This document shows positions 15,075 through 21,720 of a DNA stretch of 33,997 nt, in pieces. The notes under the pieces are model-generated. The model made no database searches. It worked only from the letters and a program-made list of their open reading frames with translations, and had not been told where the DNA came from. Location: the NCBI GenBank assembly GCA_905215575.1, contig CAJMQV010000012.1, positions 1 through 33,997 on the forward strand. The letters run 5' to 3'. A program made the position numbers and the translations under genes. The stretch's first letter is position 1. Each line of letters starts with the position of its first letter. Origin of the DNA: an uncultured bacterium. Its GTDB lineage: Bacteria > Bacteroidota > Bacteroidia > Bacteroidales > Bacteroidaceae.

Positions 15075-17912
15075 CTATTTGATTACGATGTTTACAATTC
15101 GTTTCGGAACAATGATCACTTTCACAATCTGCTTGCCGTCGATATACTTCTGAGTCTGTTCGTCTGCAAGGACGGTTTCCTCGATGGTCTTCTGGTCGGC
15201 ATCTGCCGGGAAGTCCATGGTGAAGCGTGTCTTACCATTAAACGAAATACTCAGGCGCATATTGTCTTCTACCAGATATTTCTCGTTGAATTCCGGCCAC
15301 TGTGCGTCACAAACCGTAGTGGTATGACCCAATTGCTCCCACAATTCTTCGGCGATGTGCGGAGCGAACGGAGCGATCAGTACCACGAGCTGCTCCAATA
15401 CCTGCTTGTTCTTGCACTTCAGCTGTCCCAGTTCGTTCACACAGATCATGAACGCACTGATTGAAGTATTGTATGAGAAGGCCTCAATGTCGGCGCTTAC
15501 TTTCTTGATCAGCTTATGCAAAGACTTCAGTTCTTCTTTGGTAGCCTCGCCTTCTTCCGGCAGGAACTTACCGTCACGGCTGAAGTAGAGCGACCAGAAT
15601 TTCTTCAGGAAGCGGTGGCATCCGTCAATACCGTTGGTATCCCAAGGCTTGCTCTGCTCTACCGGACCCAGGAACATTTCGTACAGACGCAGGGTATCGG
15701 CACCGAACTTCTCGACAATCATATCTGGATTGACCACATTGAACATACTCTTACTCATCTTTTCAATGGCCCATCCGCAGATGTACTTGCCGTCTTCGAG
15801 GATAAATTCGGCGTTATTGTATTCCGGACGCCAGCTCTTGAAGGCTTCTACGTCCAGCACGTCGTTTGTCACGATGTTCACATCCACGTGCAGCGGTGTA
15901 GTGTCGTACTGATCCTTCAGACCCAGAGAAACGAATGTATTAGTATCCTTGATACGATATACAAAGTTGCTTCGTCCCTGAATCATACCCTGGTTCACCA
16001 ACTTCTGGAACGGCTCTTCCTTCACACTGTAACCGTAGTCATAGAGGAACTTGTTCCAGAAACGGCTGTAGATCAAGTGACCGGTAGCATGCTCTGTACC
16101 GCCCACATACAGGTCTACATTCTGCCAGTAAGCGTCTACCTTCGGATCAACAAGCGCTTTGTCGTTCTTCGGATCCATATAGCGCAGGTAGTAAGCCGAA
16201 CTTCCGGCGAATCCAGGCATGGTGTTCAATTCCAACGGGAAGATGGTCTTGTTGTCGATCAGTTCGTTGGCTACCACCTTGTTGTTTACGGTGTCCCAAG
16301 CCCAGTTTGTAGCGTGTCCCAATGGAGGCTCACCGGTTTCGGTAGGCAGGAATTTGCTTACTTCCGGCAATTCCAGAGGCAGACAGTTTTCCGGAATCAT
16401 ATAAGGCATGTTGTCCTTGTAATATACTGGGAACGGCTCGCCCCAATAGCGCTGGCGGCTGAAGATGGCATCACGCAGACGGAAGTTCACCTTCACGCGT
16501 CCTAAGTTGTGTTCCTTTACATATTTCTTGGTGGCAGCGATGGCCTCTTTCACAGTCAGACCGTTCAGAGAGAAGTCGATATAAGGAGTCACTCCCTCTT
16601 TCGGTGAGTTGGTTACGATACCTTCCTTGGCATCGAAGCTCTCTTCGCTCACATCGCATCCCTCAACCAATGGAACGATCGGCAGGTTGAAATGCTTGGC
16701 AAAAGCATAGTCGCGGCTGTCGTGTGCCGGAACGGCCATGATGGCACCGGTACCATAACCAGCCAATACATAGTCGCTGATCCAGATCGGATTAGCCTCT
16801 CCTGTAAACGGATTGATGGCGTAAGAACCGGAGAACACACCGGTTACACGGCGGTCGGCAATACGCTCACGCTCGGTACGCTTCTTGGTTGCCTCGAGAT
16901 AAGCCTCCACTTCGGCCTTCTGCTCGGCTGTAGTAACCAGCGGAACCAGCTCACTTTCCGGAGCGAGAACCATAAAGGTCACACCGAACATGGTGTCCGC
17001 TCGGGTGGTAAAGATGGTGAATGAACGGTCGCTGTCCTTGATCTTGAACTCCACTTCAGTACCCTCTGAGCGGCCGATCCAGTTACGCTGAGTCTCTTTC
17101 AGAGAGTCGGTCCAGTCGATGGTATCCAGTCCGTCGAGCAGTCTTTGTGCATAAGCGCTGACACGCAGACACCACTGGCGCATCTTTTTCTGGACTACCG
17201 GATAACCTCCACGCTCAGAAACACCGTCCACTACCTCATCGTTGGCCAATACGGTTCCCAGTTTCGGGCACCAGTTTACCATTGTCTCGCCCAGATAGGC
17301 AATACGGTAATTCATCAAAGTTTCCTGCTGCTGCTTTTCGCTCATGGCTTTCCACTCGTCGGCAGTAAAGGTGAGTTCCTCACTGCAAGCCACGTTCAAG
17401 CCTTCCGTACCCTGCTGTTCGAAGTGAGCAACCAGTTTTTCGATAGGCTGTGCCTTCTGGCAGTCATTGCAATAGAAGCTTCCGAACATTTTTTGGAAAG
17501 CCCACTGCGTCCAGTGATAATAGTTCGGTTCGCAGGTTCTGATCTCACGGTCCCAGTCAAAGCAGAAACCGATTTTGTCCAGCTGCTCGCGGTAACGGTT
17601 GATGTTGGCGGCTGTTGTGATGGCCGGATGCTGTCCGGTCTGGATGGCATACTGCTCGGCCGGCAGTCCGTAGGCGTCATAACCCATCGGGTTCAGCACG
17701 TTGAAGCCCTGCAGTCTTTTATATCTGGCATAAATGTCCGAAGCGATGTATCCCAGCGGGTGTCCCACATGAAGACCCGCTCCACTTGGATAAGGGAACA
17801 TGTTCAGCACATAGAATTTCTTTTTCGATTCGTCTTCTGTCACTTTGTAAGTATGGTTCTCAACCCAGCGTTGATGCCATTTTTTTTCAATTTCTCTGAA
17901 ATTGTATTCCAT
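15075..17912 (-). CDS. leuS: Leucyl-tRNA synthetase
   Basis: This class I synthetase charges tRNA-Leu. The 945-residue protein has HVGH (48-51, the HIGH motif, in YPSGAGLHVGHPLGY) and a canonical KMSKS (718-722). The large CP1 editing domain lies between, with the threonine-rich FTTRADTMFGVTFM and the AVPAHDSRD motifs. A roughly 50-residue stretch rich in charged residues (about residues 150-200, IEKLVAHFEQQGTEGLN and following) appears to be an insertion relative to shorter LeuS. An upstream in-frame start at 18005 would add 31 residues that overlap the flavin-reductase gene and look unlike protein, so ATG 17912 is chosen. It leads a tightly packed gene string with two yitT genes and rdgB. 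Confidence 0.97.
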   Translation of the reverse strand: MEYNFREIEKKWHQRWVENHTYKVTEDESKKKFYVLNMFPYPSGAGLHVGHPLGYIASDIYARYKRLQGFNVLNPMGYDAYGLPAEQYAIQTGQHPAITTAANINRYREQLDKIGFCFDWDREIRTCEPNYYHWTQWAFQKMFGSFYCNDCQKAQPIEKLVAHFEQQGTEGLNVACSEELTFTADEWKAMSEKQQQETLMNYRIAYLGETMVNWCPKLGTVLANDEVVDGVSERGGYPVVQKKMRQWCLRVSAYAQRLLDGLDTIDWTDSLKETQRNWIGRSEGTEVEFKIKDSDRSFTIFTTRADTMFGVTFMVLAPESELVPLVTTAEQKAEVEAYLEATKKRTERERIADRRVTGVFSGSYAINPFTGEANPIWISDYVLAGYGTGAIMAVPAHDSRDYAFAKHFNLPIVPLVEGCDVSEESFDAKEGIVTNSPKEGVTPYIDFSLNGLTVKEAIAATKKYVKEHNLGRVKVNFRLRDAIFSRQRYWGEPFPVYYKDNMPYMIPENCLPLELPEVSKFLPTETGEPPLGHATNWAWDTVNNKVVANELIDNKTIFPLELNTMPGFAGSSAYYLRYMDPKNDKALVDPKVDAYWQNVDLYVGGTEHATGHLIYSRFWNKFLYDYGYSVKEEPFQKLVNQGMIQGRSNFVYRIKDTNTFVSLGLKDQYDTTPLHVDVNIVTNDVLDVEAFKSWRPEYNNAEFILEDGKYICGWAIEKMSKSMFNVVNPDMIVEKFGADTLRLYEMFLGPVEQSKPWDTNGIDGCHRFLKKFWSLYFSRDGKFLPEEGEATKEELKSLHKLIKKVSADIEAFSYNTSISAFMICVNELGQLKCKNKQVLEQLVVLIAPFAPHIAEELWEQLGHTTTVCDAQWPEFNEKYLVEDNMRLSISFNGKTRFTMDFPADADQKTIEETVLADEQTQKYIDGKQIVKVIIVPKRIVNIVIK

Positions 17913-17949
17913 TGTGAGTTTTGTTTTATGATAATTATTATGTTGTCTG

Positions 17950-17958
17950 CAAATAATA
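17950..17958 (-). promoter_or_regulatory. Possible -7 element for the leuS operon
   Basis: The minus strand reads TATTATTTG, the Bacteroidota -7 element with a 3-nt rather than 2-nt spacer, about 38 bp before ATG 17912. Read-through from the flavin-reductase gene is the alternative. Confidence 0.3.
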
Positions 17959-17970
17959 GGGCGCACTCCC

Positions 17971-18486
17971 CTACTCGTTGATCCAGATATGCTCGATTTC
18001 GGCAACGATCACCTTATGCAGGTTGCCCTTCTTTTCTCCGTACCAGTTTTTCAGGATTTCCGGATCCAGAAAATCCGATTCGCGCATTTCTCCTTCATAG
18101 AGCTGCTGGCATTCCAGAGTCATGCGTGCCTGTTCGTAAGTGATGCCGTCGGTTTCCGTGAATACCGGTTTCAGTCCGGTTTCCTTTACCTTATCCAGGT
18201 CCCTACCCGATTTTGAGCCGCAGAAAGAATAAATTTTTCGTGCCTCTTCTTCCTTACCTAAGAAAGAAAGCGACAGTTTGCGGTTCTTTTTCAGAAATTC
18301 ATAGGTGTATCTTTCCGGACGGACAAAGATAAAGGCTACGGGTTTGTTCCACAGCCACCCTATTCCACCCCATGAGGCAGTCATCATGTTAAAATCTTCT
18401 TTGGTGCCGCCGGTAACCAGCATCCATTCCTTACCGATTGTTTCAAAGATGTTTTCTTTGAATTCAGAGGCTTCTATCTGTTTCAT
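17971..18486 (-). CDS. Flavin reductase-like FMN-binding protein
   Basis: A 171-residue protein of the flavin-reductase-like (split beta-barrel, FMN-binding) family. The N-terminal WMLVTGGTKEDFNMMTASWG (22-41) is the usual FMN-contact strand-loop, followed by KPVAFIFVRPERYTYEF (48-64) and LSLSFLG. The partner and substrate are unknown. Such proteins can reduce free flavin for another enzyme or act in oxidative stress. The gene is 58 bp upstream of leuS on the same strand and may be co-transcribed. Confidence 0.87.
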   Translation of the reverse strand: MKQIEASEFKENIFETIGKEWMLVTGGTKEDFNMMTASWGGIGWLWNKPVAFIFVRPERYTYEFLKKNRKLSLSFLGKEEEARKIYSFCGSKSGRDLDKVKETGLKPVFTETDGITYEQARMTLECQQLYEGEMRESDFLDPEILKNWYGEKKGNLHKVIVAEIEHIWINE

Positions 18487-18509
18487 TTTTTCTTTTTATT
18501 AATAAGGTG

Positions 18510-18517
18510 CAAAGATA
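18510..18517 (-). promoter_or_regulatory. -7 promoter element for the flavin-reductase gene
   Basis: The minus strand reads TATCTTTG, an exact TAnnTTTG match 23 bp before ATG 18486. A TTG on the minus strand (18533-18535) may act as a closely spaced -33 element. Confidence 0.5.
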
Positions 18518-18610
18518 TAAAAAAACTATTATCAAGAGCCTATTCTTGCTTTAAAAACGATGCGCCGACGGCTTATAAATTTTCATGTTTCGAAAGAAAA
18601 TGAAGTTTTG

Positions 18611-18626
18611 CTTGACATAGGTCAAG
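18611..18626. promoter_or_regulatory. Palindrome CTTGAC-ATAG-GTCAAG (possible Crp/Fnr-type operator)
   Basis: A perfect 6-bp-arm dyad with a 4-bp centre. The half-sites TTGAC/GTCAA resemble Crp/Fnr-family operators. It lies 94 bp upstream of the flavin-reductase -7 box and 60 bp upstream of the TACCTTTG box on the other strand. Confidence 0.35.
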
Positions 18627-18685
18627 AAATAGTACGTTTTTTTCTAATTTCGCTTGCTTTTTTTTCTGGATTTTGAATTTAGCCA

Positions 18686-18693
18686 TACCTTTG
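18686..18693 (+). promoter_or_regulatory. -7 promoter element of a candidate small RNA
   Basis: TACCTTTG fits TAnnTTTG and is followed by GCA as in other promoters of this window. No gene of useful length follows within the next 160 bp, only a terminator. Confidence 0.45.
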
Positions 18694-18697
18694 CAGT

Positions 18698-18864
18698 GTT
18701 CAAAGGAACAACAAGAGAAATTAAGGAAAAAGATTGTTAGTATATTGATAATTAGTAAATTGTCATTGTAGGGATACAGTGGAATTTAATGTTTAGGGTT
18801 TTAAAGAAAAATTGAGAGATTTAGGATTGATTGTCGGGGCGCTTTTAAAGTGGTCCCGTTTTTT
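18698..18864 (+). ncRNA. Candidate small RNA (about 165 nt) upstream of mutS
   Basis: A transcript starting about 5 bp after the TACCTTTG box would begin with a small hairpin (TGTTC-AAAG-GAACA, 18697-18710), run through an A-rich segment and end at a strong terminator: CGGGGCGC (18835-18842), loop TTTTAAA, GTGGTCCCG (18850-18858), then six Ts. The longest ATG frame inside is 8 codons (18789), so it is probably non-coding. I do not recognise it as a known RNA family. The start is a prediction, and it could instead be a mutS leader with an attenuator. Confidence 0.4.
18835..18864 (+). terminator. Terminator of the candidate small RNA
   Basis: A GC-rich stem of CGGGGCGC with GTGGTCCCG (one bulged G and G-T pairs) around a 7-nt loop is followed directly by TTTTTT. 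Confidence 0.65.
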
Positions 18865-18900
18865 ATTTTTATGAATCTCTACAAAAAAGCCACAACTTGC

Positions 18901-18931
18901 ATCTTCCCGGTTTCGGGAAGATTATTTTTTT
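18901..18931 (+). terminator. Second terminator-like hairpin, just upstream of the mutS promoter
   Basis: ATCTTCCCG (18901-18909) pairs perfectly with CGGGAAGAT (18914-18922) around GTTT and is followed by TATTTTTTT. It ends 1 bp before the mutS -7 element and would insulate mutS from upstream transcription. Confidence 0.6.
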
Positions 18932-18932
18932 G

Positions 18933-18940
18933 TAATTTTG
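18933..18940 (+). promoter_or_regulatory. -7 promoter element of mutS
   Basis: TAATTTTG matches TAnnTTTG 29 bp before ATG 18970. Because it lies inside the upstream in-frame extension, it excludes the earlier starts (18850, 18871) for this promoter. Confidence 0.6.
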
Positions 18941-18969
18941 CGCGAACTTATTTTATAAATCACTTGGTT

Positions 18970-21585
18970 ATGGCAAAAGACGGGCTCACCCCCATGATGA
19001 AGCAGTTCTATGATTTGAAGGCAAAGCATCCCGATGCGGTGCTGCTTTTTCGCTGTGGCGACTTTTATGAAACCTACAGCAGCGATGCCGTTTCTGCTTC
19101 GGAAATATTAGGAATAACTCTTACAAAAAGAAATAACGGAGGCAAGGGTGGGGAACCTATTGAAATGGCCGGTTTCCCGCATCATGCCTTGGACACTTAT
19201 CTGCCCAAACTGATCCGGGCCGGAAAGCGTGTCGCTATTTGTGATCAGCTGGAAGATCCGAAGCTGACCAAGACACTGGTCAAGCGCGGCATCACGGAAT
19301 TGGTTACCCCCGGTGTGGCTATGGGAGATAATGTATTGAATTATAAGGAAAACAATTTCTTGGCCGCAGTTCATTTCGGAAAGAACAACTGTGGCGTTTC
19401 TTTCCTGGATATCAGTACCGGTGAGTTCCTGACTGCTGAAGGAACCTTTGAATATATCGACAAACTGCTTGCCAATTTCTCTCCCAAGGAAGTGCTTTAT
19501 GAGAGAGGTAAGCGAGGAATGTTTGAAGGGAACTTCGGAACAAAATATCTTACATTCGAGTTGGAGGACTGGGTATTTACCGAGATGACTGCCAACGAGA
19601 AGTTGCTGAAGCATTTTGAGGTGAAGAACCTGAAAGGTTTCGGAGTAGATCATCTCAAATCCGGAATCATTGCTTCGGGAGCCATTCTGCAATATCTGGA
19701 AATGACGCAGCACAGCCAGATCGGGCATATTACTTCGCTTTCCCGCATCGAGGAAGAGCGCTATGTGCGTCTGGATAAGTTCACGGTGCGCAATTTGGAG
19801 TTATTGGGTTCGATGAACGAAGGCGGAAATTCCTTGCTGAATGTTATTGACCGTACGATTACTCCGATGGGAGCCCGTTTGCTCAAGCGGTGGCTCATCT
19901 TTCCTTTGAAGGATGAAAAGCCCATTAACGAGCGTCTGGATGTAGTGGAATATTTCTTTAAAGATCTGGATTTCAGAGAAATTATAGAAGAGCAGTTGCA
20001 TCTGATCGGAGATTTGGAGCGTATCATTTCCAAAGTTTCCGTGGGAAGAGTTTCTCCCCGTGATGTGGTTCAGTTGCGTGTGGCGCTTCAGGCCATCGAA
20101 CCGATCAAGGCCGCTTGCGAGCAGGCAGAAGACCCTACATTGAAACGTATTGGCGAACAGCTCAATCTGTGCGCTTCCATCCGCGACCGCATAGCACGTG
20201 AAATCAAGGCCGATCCGCCTTTGCTGGTCAATAAGGGTGGGGTAATCGCCGAAGGAGTGAATGCCGAGCTTGACGAGTTGCGTCACATAGCCTACGAAGG
20301 CAAGGATTATCTGTTGCAGATTCAGCAGCGCGAAACCGAAGAAACCGGAATCCCCAGTTTGAAGATAGGTTATAATAATGTTTACGGATATTACCTAGAG
20401 GTACGAAATACTCATAAGGACAAAGTACCAGAGGGTTGGATCAGAAAACAAACCTTGGTCAATGCCGAGCGTTACATTACTCAAGAGCTGAAAGAATACG
20501 AGGAAAAGATATTGGGAGCCGAGGACAAGATTCTCTCTTTGGAGATGAAACTCTTCAATGATCTGATTCTTTCTTTGGCAGAATTTACTCCTGCCATTCA
20601 GATCAACGCCAATTTGATAGCCCGTCTGGACTGTCTGCTTTCTTTTGCTTTGGTAGCTCAGGAAAACAACTATATCCGTCCGCTTATTGAAGACAGCGAT
20701 GCGCTGGAAATCATTCAGGGCCGTCATCCGGTTATCGAGAAGCAGCTGCCGGTAGGGGAGCGCTATGTGGCCAATGATGTTTATCTGGATTGCGACCAAC
20801 AGCAGATAATCATCATTACGGGTCCGAATATGGCCGGTAAATCGGCTTTGCTCCGTCAGACCGCCCTGATCACTCTGATGGCACAGATCGGCTCTTTCGT
20901 GCCCGCAGAACGTGCCCGCATCGGTATGGTGGACAAGATTTTTACACGTGTGGGAGCCAGCGACAATATTTCTTTGGGCGAAAGTACCTTTATGGTGGAG
21001 ATGAACGAGGCATCCAACATTCTGAACAACCTGTCGTCCAGAAGTCTGGTGCTTTTCGATGAATTGGGCCGTGGAACATCTACTTACGACGGCATCAGCA
21101 TTGCCTGGGCCATTGTGGAGTATATCCATGAGAACAAGAAGGGTAGGGCACGTACGCTTTTTGCCACTCACTATCACGAACTGAATGAGATGGAGCAGAT
21201 ATTCCCCCGCATCAAGAACTATAATGTTTCCGTGCGCGAGGTAGACGGCAAGGTGATTTTCCTGCGTAAACTGGAGCGTGGCGGAAGCGAGCATTCCTTC
21301 GGTATTCATGTTGCCAAACTGGCCGGTATGCCTAAAAGTATCGTGAAGCGTGCTAATGTGATTCTGAAGGAATTGGAGTCGGGGAGTGGCAAGGAACAGC
21401 TGGCAACTTCCTTGAAAGAAGATCCCAAGAAAGCACAACCGGTTCAGCTCAGCCTGTTCCAGTTGGACGATCCGGTATTGTGTCAGGTGCGCGATGAGAT
21501 TCTTCATCTCGATATCAATAATCTGACTCCGATAGAGGCCTTGAACAAACTGAACGAAATCAAGCGAATTGTGTTAGGAAGATAA
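18970..21585 (+). CDS. mutS: DNA mismatch repair protein MutS
   Basis: MutS recognises base mismatches and small loops and starts MutL-dependent repair. The 871-residue protein is complete. The mismatch-reading F-x-E is F32-Y33-E34 (GDFYETY). The Walker A motif GPNMAGKS is at 618-625 and Walker B LVLFDELGRGTSTYDG has D697-E698. The FATHYHEL and GIHVAKLAGMP segments near the C-terminal dimer helix are intact. QLSLF (826-830) fits the beta-clamp-binding motif. The upstream in-frame ATG at 18871 would add 33 residues across a terminator hairpin and the -7 box, so ATG 18970 (MAKDGLTPMMKQFY) is used. No mutL is adjacent. Confidence 0.97.
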   Translation: MAKDGLTPMMKQFYDLKAKHPDAVLLFRCGDFYETYSSDAVSASEILGITLTKRNNGGKGGEPIEMAGFPHHALDTYLPKLIRAGKRVAICDQLEDPKLTKTLVKRGITELVTPGVAMGDNVLNYKENNFLAAVHFGKNNCGVSFLDISTGEFLTAEGTFEYIDKLLANFSPKEVLYERGKRGMFEGNFGTKYLTFELEDWVFTEMTANEKLLKHFEVKNLKGFGVDHLKSGIIASGAILQYLEMTQHSQIGHITSLSRIEEERYVRLDKFTVRNLELLGSMNEGGNSLLNVIDRTITPMGARLLKRWLIFPLKDEKPINERLDVVEYFFKDLDFREIIEEQLHLIGDLERIISKVSVGRVSPRDVVQLRVALQAIEPIKAACEQAEDPTLKRIGEQLNLCASIRDRIAREIKADPPLLVNKGGVIAEGVNAELDELRHIAYEGKDYLLQIQQRETEETGIPSLKIGYNNVYGYYLEVRNTHKDKVPEGWIRKQTLVNAERYITQELKEYEEKILGAEDKILSLEMKLFNDLILSLAEFTPAIQINANLIARLDCLLSFALVAQENNYIRPLIEDSDALEIIQGRHPVIEKQLPVGERYVANDVYLDCDQQQIIIITGPNMAGKSALLRQTALITLMAQIGSFVPAERARIGMVDKIFTRVGASDNISLGESTFMVEMNEASNILNNLSSRSLVLFDELGRGTSTYDGISIAWAIVEYIHENKKGRARTLFATHYHELNEMEQIFPRIKNYNVSVREVDGKVIFLRKLERGGSEHSFGIHVAKLAGMPKSIVKRANVILKELESGSGKEQLATSLKEDPKKAQPVQLSLFQLDDPVLCQVRDEILHLDINNLTPIEALNKLNEIKRIVLGR

Positions 21586-21631
21586 TTCTAAAACTCCAGA
21601 AATCGTTTTATTTAAATTATCGAGAGGTTTT

Positions 21632-21679
21632 AAACAAATGGTCCCGACGTTTTTCGAAAAACGTCGGGACCATTTGTTT
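21632..21679. terminator. mutS terminator: 48-nt perfect palindrome
   Basis: Bases 21632-21655 are the exact reverse complement of 21656-21679 (24-bp arms, core ACGTTTTTCGAAAAACGT). As RNA it forms a 22-bp stem with a TCGA loop and ends in TTTG-TTT. It separates convergent mutS and the MG2 gene, so it can serve both strands. It shares the octamer TGGTCCCG with the terminator at 18851-18858. Confidence 0.85.
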
Positions 21680-21720
21680 GTATCTGCGAGGTTGGAATTT
21701 TCAGCCTTGTTAAATGAATT

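Noticed and set aside
17913..18005. 31-residue N-terminal extension of LeuS
   Set aside because: It overlaps the end of the flavin-reductase gene and has no LeuS similarity that I recognise.
18698..18864. 6S RNA identity for the candidate small RNA
   Set aside because: The ends do not pair over a long closing stem and I see no central open bubble.
18850..18969. N-terminal extension of MutS from GTG 18850 or ATG 18871
   Set aside because: It runs through a terminator hairpin and the -7 box, and MutS proteins begin near MAKDGLTPMMKQFY.
20395..21507. 370-codon minus-strand frame opposite mutS, and similar frames opposite leuS, ychF and katA
   Set aside because: Long antisense frames arise from codon bias. 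None has a promoter or recognisable domain.
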